Below are positions 1 through 7,107 of a stretch of DNA of 11,796 bases, in pieces. The stretch's first letter is position 1; the number at the start of each line of letters is the position of its first letter. Below the pieces are notes generated by a model, which worked only from the letters and a program-made list of their open reading frames with translations, made no database searches and was not told the DNA's origin. The stretch spans positions 1 through 11,796 of the forward strand of contig JAATVP010000104.1 of the NCBI GenBank assembly GCA_014523625.1. The letters run 5' to 3'. The position numbers were made by a program, and so were the translations under genes. This DNA comes from Nitrososphaerales archaeon TH5896 (GTDB lineage: Archaea; Thermoproteota; Nitrososphaeria; Nitrososphaerales; Nitrososphaeraceae).

Positions 1-69
1 ACATACTAACTTTACCCAAAGTATAGGATTGGAGCCAGCATATTGGGATGGATACTTGATTGATTTGAA

Positions 70-327
70 ATGCTGAAGCATGATGTAGTTATACTTATTG
101 TTGATAATGAGATACAGTAATACGATCCAGTTCTGCAAAAGTTTGGGCTAACTATAGTACAAAAGAATACAGTAATATGGATCAATTCATGATTTAGTAT
201 TCTAGAAATGCTTCAAAATTTGGATGTAGAGCTTTCAATCCTTAAAGATTTATTCTCTGTTCAGCAGAATAACATTCTTTGGGACGTCACGGAATTTACG
301 GAGGACTGGAGAATTGGGAAAACATGA
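70..327 (+). pseudogene. decayed reading frame, possibly a cupredoxin remnant
   Basis: A frame starting at ATG 70 runs for 85 codons, interrupted only by TAA 118-120 and TGA 190-192, and ends at TGA 325-327, inside the start of carB. Between the two stops it reads like the metal-binding beta-strand region of archaeal cupredoxins (VQKNTVIWIN, compare the common pattern VxxGxTVxWxN). The copper ligand His/Cys residues expected downstream are not visible, so any such protein is non-functional. The last intact piece (ATG 208 to 327, 39 codons) could instead be a short independent ORF. A separate open stretch from the window edge to TGA 74-76 may be the tail of an upstream gene; it was not recognised. 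Nothing in 1-313 resembles the C-terminus of CarA, the usual partner upstream of carB. Assignment is weak. Confidence 0.22.
300..304 (+). promoter_or_regulatory. Shine-Dalgarno GGAGG deciding the carB start
   Basis: GGAGG lies 9 nt before TTG 314. Together with the in-frame homology that begins immediately after that codon, it supports TTG 314 as the true carB start, 286 bases before the first ATG (600) of the uninterrupted frame. Confidence 0.6.
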
Positions 328-3300
328 AAATATCAAGAAAGTTTTAGTCCTAGGTAGCGGGGCAATTAAGATCGGAGAAGCAGGCGAAAGTCATTCGGTA
401 AAGCGAAGACCGCCATTTCGATTACTCTGGTTCTCAATGCCTCAAAGCGTTAAGGGAAGATAACGTAAACACACTACTAATTAACCCAAATATTGCAACT
501 ATTCAAACCGATAGCAGATTCGCGGATCGAGTATACCTCTTACCCGTTAACCTTGAATATGTAACAAGCATACTTGAGCTTGAACGCCCAGATTCGATAA
601 TGTTGAGTTTCGGGGGCCAGACAGCGTTAAACTGTGGGGTTGCGCTGGAAAATAATGGGATCCTCAAGAAATATGGGATAAAGGTATTAGGCACACAAAT
701 TCACGGTATTCAAAATACCGAAGATAGACAACTTTTCAAGGATAATATGGCAGAATGTGGACTTCCAGTCCTTGAAAGCTCATCAGCGAACTCTATCGAA
801 GAGTCCCAAAAAATTGCCGAGCGAATAGGATATCCAGTAATCATAAGGGCGGCTTATACGTTGGGCGGACGGGGCGGCGGTGTTGCCTACAATGTTTACG
901 AACTACAGGAGATAGTACAACGAGGACTCGCACTTAGCGTGGTTCGACAAGTTCTAATAGAAAAATACGTAGGATCCTGGAAGCAAATTGAATATGAAGT
1001 AATGCGAGATCACCACGGAAACAGTGTAATAATATGTAATATGGAAAACGTTCTAGCGATGAAGGTTCACACGGGGGATAACATAGTCGTAGCTCCTTCG
1101 CAGACACTAAACAACTACGAATATCATGTACTTCGGAGTGCAGCATTGAAAGCCACTAAGAAATGTGATATCATCGGCGAGTGTAATATTCAGTTCGGAC
1201 TTGATCCTGGTTCTGAGAATTATTGCGTTATTGAAGTAAATGCGCGATTATCTAGATCCTCCGCATTGGCCAGCAAGGCTACCGGATACCCATTGGCATA
1301 CATGGCCGCAAAGATAAGCTTAGGGTACTCACTACCTGAATTAGTTAACACTGTCACGAAAGCTACTACTGCATGTTTTGAGCCTTCGTTGGATTACATT
1401 GTTCTGAAGATGCCTAGATGGGATTTCAAGAAATTTGAATTGGTAAAAAAGAGACTTGGCAGCACAATGAAATCAGTTGGGGAGGTAATGGCGATTGGCA
1501 GGAGCTTTGAAGAGGTAATTCAAAAGGCAGTCAGAATGTGCGACAATGGAAAGCATGGCCTCGTTTCCAATTCCAGGATTGACAGTAATGGGTCAGATGG
1601 CAATAATTTTTCTTCCACTTTTGTTTTTGATGAAAGGTATGGTGTAACTAATTTAAGTCAGCAGAAAGTGCTGCTTCCGACGTCAGTAGAGCGAGTACGG
1701 ATTGATTCGAATAATGCTTTGGATTTAAATTCGCCGGAAAACACAAGTGATCTATGTAGTGCAGATGTAAATTCTCAACGCGATAAACAGTTACCGTACT
1801 TGTCTTCATCAATGGGAAATAGTTCTGATGATGATAATATCAATAGTAGTAGTAATAGCTGTACTAATTGCAATGATGATAGTAGTATAAATGTAGAGGA
1901 TCATGAGATTGAATCCATCGAACAAGCTCTATTACATCCAACAGATGAGATCCTCTTTGATGTAGTAAGAGCGTTGAATGTGGGCATGTCAGTGGACCGC
2001 GTCAACTCGCTCTCGTCAATAGATCCTTGGTTCATAAACAAGATACAATCAATAGTCAGAACTGAAAAGAAGTTAAGAACTTCGACTCTAAACAAGAAAA
2101 TATTGCTGGAGGCGAAGAAAATAGGATTCTCAGACATCCAAATTGCCAACTGCTGTAGCATCGACGAGATTGATGTTAGATCACTGAGAAGGAAGTTGTT
2201 GATCCAGCCAGTTACCAAACAAATAGATACTTTAGCTGCTGAATGGCCAGCTAAGACCAACTATCTTTATCTCACCTACGGCGGTCAATTTGATGACGTT
2301 CAATATGATTCGAAAATAAAGTACAGAAAATTAATATCCAGTATGAAGGCTAGCAAGCCACTAGCAAAGAATAAGCCTTCAAAGGTGATAGTCCTAGGTG
2401 CTGGACCATACAGGATAGGCAGCAGTGTAGAATTTGATTGGGGCACCGTAAATATGGTTTGGGGCCTAAAGGACAACGGTTGTAAGGAAGTCATAATCAT
2501 CAATTGTAACCCTGAAACCGTCTCCACCGATTATGATATTTGTGACCGCTTGTATTTCGAAGAACTAACATACGAAAGGGTAATGGACATTTGTGAAAGA
2601 GAAAATTCTGATGGAATAGTAACTTGCGTGGGGGGCCAAACTGCAAATATACTAACCCCAAGGTTAGCGTCTGCAAATATGAATATTGTAGGAACATCTG
2701 CCGCAAGTGTAGACCAAGGCGAGGATCGATCCAAGTTTGGAAAGCTGCTTGACTCGTTGGGTATAAGACAGCCAGCTTGGAAAAAATTTACGAGTTTAGA
2801 TGAAGCAAGATCATTTGCAGAGGTAGTGAAATACCCTCTGCTCGTTAGACCCTCTTATGTACTTAGTGGCGCTGCAATGAAAGTCGTTTGGACCCCAGAG
2901 CAGTTAAAGAAATACTTGACTGAGGCAACAAATGTAAGCCCTGACCACCCAATTGTTATGACAAAGTTTTTGGAAGACGCTTCAGAAGTGGAAGTTGATG
3001 CAGTAGGAGACGGACAGAGCGTAGTAATTGGTTCGGTTATCGAACACATTGACAACGCTGGCATACACTCGGGAGACGCGATGATGTGCATTCCTCCTTG
3101 GAGGCTAGATAGGGAAACGATAGAGATGATCACTGAATATAGTAAAAGAATCGGCGTGGCTATGAAAATAATTGGACCTTTCAATATACAATTTTTGGTA
3201 AAGAAAGGCCAGGTATTCGTTATAGAAGCCAACGTGCGCGCTTCTAGGTCGATGCCATTCGTATCAAAATTTACTGGTCTAAATTTAATTTCACTGGCTG

Positions 3301-3956
3301 CTCAAGCCATGATGGGAAAAAAACTGCCTGATGATCGTAGCGATAGTTGGTTAAGAAAGTCTGGTTTTGGCATAAAAGTTCCTCAATTTTCTTTTATGCA
3401 GCTCGAGGGTGCGGATATTGTCCTTGGTGTTGAAATGCAATCTACAGGGGAGGTAGCCTGTTTTGGGTCAAGTTTTCACGACGCACTTTCGAAAGCCTAC
3501 ATTGCGGCCGGATTCAACCTACCACTCAGAGGTAGAGTATTGATAACTGCCGGAGGACCTACTAACAAGGAAAGAATCCTTCCTCTTGTACGAAAGATCG
3601 GCGACATGGGGTACTCTATTATGGCTACAGAACACACCGCAGATTTTATAGAAAATTTCAATATTCGCCCAGTTGAGAGAGTATACAAGATTAGCGAACC
3701 TCTAAGAAAACCCAATATTTCAGAGATGCTTTTTAAACGTCAAATCGATTTCATTATTAATATTCCATCCACATCTACAATTGAGCGATACGTTGGGATG
3801 CTAGATGATGAATATCAGATACGTAGGAAGGCGGTCGAGCTCGGAATACCTGTTTTGACCACGGTCGAATCTGCTTCCACATTCATCAATACACTGGAAT
3901 GGATTAGAACTCACACAACTACCTTTGACTACTTAAGACCCTACATTGAATCATAG
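314..3956 (+). CDS. carB: carbamoyl-phosphate synthase large subunit, intron-interrupted: join(314..388,417..3956)
   Basis: CarB makes carbamoyl phosphate from bicarbonate, ATP and ammonia (supplied by CarA from glutamine) for pyrimidine and arginine synthesis. The predicted spliced protein has 1204 residues. The N-terminal nucleotide fold begins KKVLVLGSGAIKIGEAGE at the TTG 314 start and continues FDYSGSQ after base 417. The two pieces are in different frames, separated by 28 extra bases. The first ATP-grasp half carries EVNARLSRSSALASKATG (E298, N300, matching the metal-ligand positions near 299/301 of the E. coli enzyme). The second half carries EANVRASRS (E962). The oligomerisation region lies between them (LHPTDEILF, from about 535), and an MGS-like regulatory domain begins near 1060 (GRVLITAGG). 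Two oddities are the insertion at 389-416 and a low-complexity segment of about 112 residues in the central linker, making the protein longer than the usual roughly 1070. Without splicing, translation from TTG 314 would stop at TAA 461-463 after 49 residues. No carA lies immediately upstream. Confidence 0.96.
389..416 (+). other. predicted 28-nt bulge-helix-bulge (BHB) intron in carB
   Basis: Seen in the sequence: the exon bases GGCG (383-386) pair with CGCC (411-414), giving a 4-bp central helix. A 3-nt bulge AAA (387-389) follows on the 5' side and a 3-nt bulge ATT (415-417) on the 3' side. Within the insert, GTC 390-392 pairs with GAC 408-410 and TTCG 394-397 with CGAA 404-407, with A393 bulged and a 6-nt loop at 398-403. 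Archaeal splicing endonuclease cuts between the second and third base of each 3-nt bulge, here after 388 and after 416. This removes exactly 28 nt and restores GEFDYSG, the conserved CarB motif, in frame. The outer exon helix is poor (only A382-T418 pairs), so this is a relaxed HBh' motif rather than the full hBHBh' form. The insert holds a TAA (399-401) in the exon-2 frame. Splicing itself is inferred. Confidence 0.8.
1566..1901 (+). other. low-complexity Ser/Asn/Asp-rich insert within carB
   Basis: About 112 codons (spliced residues roughly 409-520) between the end of the first ATP-grasp half (KAVRMCDNGKHGL) and the oligomerisation domain (IEQALLHPTDEILF) are rich in Ser, Asn and Asp. The stretch 1818-1890 is dominated by runs of GAT, AAT and AGT codons, the pattern expected from trinucleotide slippage. 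In known CarB proteins this linker is short. The frame stays open, so it is probably a tolerated disordered loop. It could conceivably be a second unspliced element, but no BHB fold bounding it was seen. Confidence 0.75.
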
Positions 3957-4028
3957 ACCTATTAGAATTCGATTAAATCAATTAAAGATCGTTAAATTGA
4001 GCTGCCCATCTTTCAATTTGCGAATTAT

Positions 4029-4784
4029 TCAAGTTACGAATGGGAGCAACCTTTCATCTCCCAATACGTATCCGTCCAAACAAACTACTAGCGCCTGCCT
4101 AACATAGTCATAAGATTTCGTTGCGTTTCTAATAATAGGGGACAAAGAAACAGTATTGTTCTTTTTTCTAGAGTCACTAGAGGGAGTGATAAATCGGTTA
4201 ATAGAAGGCATAGTTACTAAATCGAGGTACCCTTCTTCATTTTTGAAAACAGAACTTTTCTTAACTCTTAGAAATATCCAAACGCGTTGACCGTTTAGGT
4301 TGCTATCGGGCTTCTTTAAAATTGGATGTAGATGTCCCATTACTATTTTATTAACTGCGGATTTATTACGAGATGGCATTGTATGACCATGTAAGAAGAG
4401 TGTATCACCTATCGTAATCCCTGTTGGACTAGCTATTGACACCTCGGACGGGGACAAACTTTCGATCTTCACATCATGATTTCCAGGTATTAAATAGACG
4501 TGATAATTGTTAGCCAGATCCTTCAAGAACCGAGGTATATGATACCATTCTATAGAGTTAGTATTGACAATTGAATCCTTGATGTCTCCAAGCAATATTA
4601 TTCCATCTGGATTGAAACCTCTTACTATCGTTCGTATTTCTGATATTATTTGTTGGGTAAAGAATTTCGAATCTATTTGAATCCCCTTCTTCACAAGGTC
4701 GTACTCGAAGCCTAAATGAAGATCTGTGACGACGAGGTACTTCTTAGGAGAAATACCCGGCCCATGACAATACTTAAATGACAA
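4029..4784 (-). CDS. SbcD/Mre11-related metallophosphoesterase
   Basis: Archaeal calcineurin-like phosphoesterase of the SbcD-related type, a predicted two-metal phosphodiesterase or nuclease; the substrate is unknown. From TTG 4784 the 251-residue product shows all metal-binding motifs in order: DLH (D21, H23), LLGD (D67), PGNHD (N102, H103), LHGH (H132, H134) and GHLH (H151, H153). The C-terminal half (QRVWIFLRV, LDLVTMPSINRFI, LDGYVLG) also fits the family. It is convergent with carB, 72 bp apart. The start is doubtful. TTG 4784 has no Shine-Dalgarno, and the same frame upstream encodes IEIIAPHAAL, which resembles the usual N-terminal strand of the family but has no ATG, GTG or TTG before an in-frame TGA (4830-4832). 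The gene may originally have begun at GTG 4883. The domain assignment is firm; the full-length functional state is uncertain. Confidence 0.88.
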   Translation of the reverse strand: MSFKYCHGPGISPKKYLVVTDLHLGFEYDLVKKGIQIDSKFFTQQIISEIRTIVRGFNPDGIILLGDIKDSIVNTNSIEWYHIPRFLKDLANNYHVYLIPGNHDVKIESLSPSEVSIASPTGITIGDTLFLHGHTMPSRNKSAVNKIVMGHLHPILKKPDSNLNGQRVWIFLRVKKSSVFKNEEGYLDLVTMPSINRFITPSSDSRKKNNTVSLSPIIRNATKSYDYVRQALVVCLDGYVLGDERLLPFVT

Positions 4785-4883
4785 AGCAGCATGCGGAGCT
4801 ATTATTTCGATGCTCGTAGTAACATCCTTTCATTCAAGAACCGCTCTAATATGCTTTCCTTTATTATCATTCCACAATTCCAC
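4785..4883 (-). other. in-frame 5' extension of the phosphoesterase gene, interrupted by TGA
   Basis: GTG 4881-4883 lies 6 nt after a good Shine-Dalgarno (AAGGAG) and starts 2 nt after the TAG of the preceding small ORF, a normal operon junction. It opens 17 codons (VELWNDNKGKHIRAVLE) in the same frame as the phosphoesterase, then meets TGA 4830-4832. Fifteen more sense codons lead into TTG 4784. The simplest reading is an original start at GTG 4883 broken by a nonsense change, sequencing error or readthrough. Alternatively the 17-codon piece is a leader peptide. Confidence 0.4.
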
Positions 4884-4885
4884 AG

Positions 4886-5104
4886 CTAGCTCCTTGAAAC
4901 AAAGTCATCTAACGTAATACAGAGCTGCTGAATCAGAATTCCACCAAATAGTTCTCCTTCGCTCTGCGACGATATCACACCAAGTCGTATCTCACACGTT
5001 ATTTCATTGGGTATCAAGTAGCAACGATGAACAAAATAATCAAATTCACATTGAGGACTATATCGTATGTTCTTTATTGCAATTTCAATTAAACGAATTA
5101 ACAC
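4886..5104 (-). CDS. small hypothetical protein between rps8e and the phosphoesterase
   Basis: A 72-residue ORF starting at GTG 5104 and ending at TAG 4886-4888; I do not recognise it. It alternates short hydrophobic stretches (LIRLIEIAI, GGILIQQLCITL) with polar ones, has three cysteines scattered without a CxxC pair, and has no signal peptide or clear membrane segment. Its stop codon overlaps the ribosome binding site for GTG 4883, which suggests translational coupling to the phosphoesterase. A TTTATT box at 5129-5134 lies about 27 nt before the GTG, so a leaderless transcript is possible. No other start lies upstream before a stop. It could be a chance ORF. Confidence 0.4.
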   Translation of the reverse strand: MLIRLIEIAIKNIRYSPQCEFDYFVHRCYLIPNEITCEIRLGVISSQSEGELFGGILIQQLCITLDDFVSRS

Positions 5105-5115
5105 GCCAACACTAC

Positions 5116-5136
5116 AATAAAAGGGTGAATAAACCC
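5116..5136 (-). terminator. possible terminator after rps8e
   Basis: On the minus strand, GGGT-TTATTC-ACCC (5123-5136) forms a 4-bp stem with a 6-nt loop, followed by TTTTAT (5117-5122), 20 nt after the rps8e stop. The U-rich tail fits archaeal termination; the hairpin is short. The same T-rich bases could instead act as a promoter for the small downstream ORF. Confidence 0.35.
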
Positions 5137-5155
5137 AAAATCATGTACGAAAGTG

Positions 5156-5542
5156 CTATTGAGAGATTTGAACTGCGTTTACACATCCATGCTGTCCAGG
5201 TCTGGATGTTACCCTTGCAACACCTAACTCAGTTTGAATTATCGCTCCCTTGTTAACTACTCCTCTTCTTTCGTAATCCCTATTTGCAGGGTTTCTAATT
5301 ACCTGAGAAATACTGGTCTTCTGAGTCTTTCGAGTTTCAGGATTTGTTACATTGGCGAAATGTGAGCTTTTCAATGCGGTCTTATAATTTCCACCCCTGG
5401 TCCGTCGCGAAACAGAGATATTTTTACCCACTAATGCTTCATTAGGATATCGATCGGTCTCGTATTTTTTTCGACTTCTAGAAGGAGTAATTTTTCCCCC
5501 GGTGTATTTTCTGCCTCTGAGGTTCTCTATTGACTTCCGCAT
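5156..5542 (-). CDS. rps8e: 30S ribosomal protein S8e
   Basis: A 128-residue basic protein matching archaeal/eukaryotic S8e over its full length: N-terminal RGRKYTGGKITPSRSRKKYE, then RTRGGNYKTAL, the central SHFANVTNPETRKTQK, and the C-terminal signature NPANRDYERRGVVNKGAIIQ followed by TELGVARVTSRPGQHG. It binds 16S rRNA in the small subunit. The ATG at 5542 is the only sensible start, and the length is normal for archaea. A TATA-like box centred near 5571 places transcription within a few bases of the ATG, so the mRNA is probably nearly leaderless and independent of scpAB, whose stop lies 90 bp upstream. Confidence 0.97.
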   Translation of the reverse strand: MRKSIENLRGRKYTGGKITPSRSRKKYETDRYPNEALVGKNISVSRRTRGGNYKTALKSSHFANVTNPETRKTQKTSISQVIRNPANRDYERRGVVNKGAIIQTELGVARVTSRPGQHGCVNAVQISQ

Positions 5543-5565
5543 AATAGACCATCGTCCAAGAGGGG

Positions 5566-5581
5566 TAATTTAATACTTTTC
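5566..5581 (-). promoter_or_regulatory. rps8e promoter (BRE/TATA)
   Basis: Minus-strand GAAAAG followed by TATTAAAT (5568-5575) resembles a BRE plus TATA box. It lies about 26 bp before position 5545, so the start site would be almost at ATG 5542. Confidence 0.5.
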
Positions 5582-5632
5582 AATACACCGGATATCTTTA
5601 GGGAATGAATCATTAGTACATGTATCTAAGAA

Positions 5633-6163
5633 CTACGATTTACCAGAAGTGACCAAATTTCTTTTCAGCAAATCTATGTTCGGAATTCCAAAATAGCTTA
5701 CAAATTTCTCAGTTGTTTTGTATACCTTTATCCTGCCTAACGCATCATGCTTAACAAATCCGTGACTACGTAATTCCTTTAGATGCGAGTATACTTGAGA
5801 ACCTCTAATTCGTACCAATCTAGTAGATGTAACTGGTTGCTCGTATGCAATATAGGATAAGGTTTTCAGAGATGCTTGTGACAAAATAGGCTGATGCGAA
5901 AACTTTCTAACAATTGATAAATAGACTGGCTTCACCTGCAAGACGAAAGTACCGTCTTCCAACTTGGCAATTTCCAAAGCCTTCAGCTGAGAGTTAATTA
6001 TGTTCATTAAATCCTTGATGATTTGAACAGTTTTTTCTCTTGACGTAATACCTGAAGCCCTTACAAGCTCATCAACTGACATCGGTTTCCCAGAACAATA
6101 AAGGGCTACCTCAATACGGGCCCTAATCTCATCTTGCAAAAGACCATTCTCTCTCGTTTTCAT
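5633..6163 (-). CDS. scpB: segregation and condensation protein B
   Basis: ScpB partners the kleisin ScpA and SMC in the condensin complex that compacts and helps segregate the chromosome. The product has about 176 residues from ATG 6163. It shows the typical first winged helix (ARIEVALYCSGKPMSVDELVRASGI), a linking segment (FVLQVKPVYLSIVRKF), and the second winged helix with the ScpB-like LSQASLKTLSYIAYEQPVT and RGSQVYSHLKELRSHGFV. An in-frame ATG at 6232 would add 23 residues overlapping scpA, but that leader does not look like family sequence. ATG 6163, 13 nt after the scpA stop, puts the homology near the N-terminus. Its nearest AGGAG is rather distant (about 16 nt). It is cotranscribed with scpA. 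Confidence 0.92.
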   Translation of the reverse strand: MKTRENGLLQDEIRARIEVALYCSGKPMSVDELVRASGITSREKTVQIIKDLMNIINSQLKALEIAKLEDGTFVLQVKPVYLSIVRKFSHQPILSQASLKTLSYIAYEQPVTSTRLVRIRGSQVYSHLKELRSHGFVKHDALGRIKVYKTTEKFVSYFGIPNIDLLKRNLVTSGKS

Positions 6164-6176
6164 CTCAGTGTTTTCG

Positions 6177-6911
6177 CTACTCCTGCGGCGAACTGTCGAG
6201 TACCCTGCACAAAAGGATATCTTCGCTATCATTAGTCTCTTCTATATGGATACTTCCCTTCAAGGCCAAATACAACATTGCCAGGAAGCATCTCGCGCTC
6301 GAAAGCGGGTCCAATTCTGCGATCAAATTGCTGAATAATTCGCTCTCCTGTTTGAGAAGCCTACTTCGAATCATCGTTTCAAACTGCGCCAAAATTTCTT
6401 CTATCTTTACGAAGTATTCATCAAATGAAAAGTCCTCGACTGGTTCTAAATTGATACGTGGTTTACGTGACCCTGAGTCGGTGAGGGATGATACCATGCT
6501 CTCTAGCACAGACAGAAGCTCTTGTAGGGAAACAGGATAGCTTGACTCGTATCGAAATGGTATTGTTATAGGGCTTAGATTCTCAATAGGAATTTCATCT
6601 CCATGGCTTGGCGGTTTGCTTTTCTTTTCAGACAAAGTTTGCAACTTGAAAATGCTTTCCACTTTTATTCGGTGAATCATCGATGAAGTCAGGGCAGCAA
6701 CACCGCAAATTCTCAAATCCTTGTATTGGATTCTTTCAAGAATATCCAACAGCATTCTCAACATTAGTGTGACATCGATATCCCAGGCATTTCGCTTCAA
6801 GATCAGAGAGGGATTAAACAAAACATCAATGGGAGGCTCAGAAAGCTTTCTTCTCTCATTTTCGGAGATAGTATCTTCCGCCAAACTTTGATTTTCTCCT
6901 CTTCTAGACAT
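6177..6911 (-). CDS. scpA: segregation and condensation protein A (kleisin)
   Basis: ScpA is the kleisin that bridges the SMC ATPase heads and carries ScpB. The 244-residue product has the N-terminal SMC-neck binding region (PPIDVLFNPSLILKRNAWDI, then VTLMLRMLLDILERI). A long acidic linker follows, with a FSFDEYFVKIEEILAQFE helix. The C-terminal winged helix (LSSARCFLAMLYLALKGSIH) ends in a short tail. The ATG at 6911 is preceded by a TATA box 40-50 bp upstream. It is the first gene of the scpA-scpB operon and is divergent from the protease gene at 7108. Sequence similarity in this family is low, so the adjacent ScpB adds much of the certainty. Confidence 0.9.
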   Translation of the reverse strand: MSRRGENQSLAEDTISENERRKLSEPPIDVLFNPSLILKRNAWDIDVTLMLRMLLDILERIQYKDLRICGVAALTSSMIHRIKVESIFKLQTLSEKKSKPPSHGDEIPIENLSPITIPFRYESSYPVSLQELLSVLESMVSSLTDSGSRKPRINLEPVEDFSFDEYFVKIEEILAQFETMIRSRLLKQESELFSNLIAELDPLSSARCFLAMLYLALKGSIHIEETNDSEDILLCRVLDSSPQE

Positions 6912-6948
6912 TGTTTCCTACTATTCCGTTTCATAATCTTATCTTTGA

Positions 6949-6958
6949 TTTATATATA
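6949..6958 (-). promoter_or_regulatory. scpAB promoter TATA box
   Basis: A run of TATATATAAA on the minus strand, the strongest TATA box in the window, predicts initiation near 6927 and a leader of about 16 nt before scpA ATG 6911. Confidence 0.6.
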
Positions 6959-7052
6959 TTAGTGTTCAAATGTTACAATCTTCACCAATGAGTGACATAA
7001 TGTTTAATTTCATAATTTGCGTCGTACTCTCTTAATTATTGGTGAACTATTA

Positions 7053-7068
7053 TAGGCTAATAGGCTAA
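7053..7068. repeat. tandem 8-bp direct repeat TAGGCTAA x2
   Basis: Two perfect adjacent copies end 8 bp before the TATA box (7077-7084) of the protease gene. The position is right for an activator or operator site, but could also be slippage. No regulator is identified. Confidence 0.5.
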
Positions 7069-7076
7069 TGACTTCA

Positions 7077-7084
7077 TTTAAATA
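7077..7084 (+). promoter_or_regulatory. promoter of the site-2 protease gene
   Basis: TTTAAATA is centred about 27 bp before TTG 7108, so the predicted start site coincides with the initiation codon. This supports a leaderless mRNA and explains the absence of a Shine-Dalgarno. Confidence 0.5.
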
Positions 7085-7107
7085 GCCAATTATCGTTATA
7101 GTAGAAG

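Noticed and set aside
314..463. carB frame break as a simple frameshift, sequencing error or programmed frameshift
   Set aside because: A single-base error cannot explain 28 extra bases that remove cleanly at a BHB motif, and there is a stop (399-401) in the downstream frame inside the insert. A programmed frameshift would leave foreign residues in a conserved motif. A real deletion of function remains possible but is less economical than splicing.
600..602. ATG 600 as the carB start
   Set aside because: It would delete the first 86 residues, including the conserved nucleotide-binding motif, all of which is encoded upstream at 314-388 and 417-599.
2855..3232. 125-residue minus-strand ORF opposite carB, and other antisense ORFs such as 1901-2260 and 9874-10242
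   Set aside because: They lie opposite strongly conserved coding sequence, show no recognisable motif, and are explained as codon-bias shadows.
4830..4832. TGA as a selenocysteine codon in the phosphoesterase
   Set aside because: Selenocysteine use in archaea is known mainly from some methanogens (and Lokiarchaeota), there is no catalytic cysteine position there in the family, and no SECIS-like hairpin was recognised.
6164..6232. scpB start at ATG 6232
   Set aside because: The extra 23 residues translate the scpA tail out of frame, do not resemble ScpB, and push the family N-terminus inward; ATG 6163 fits better.
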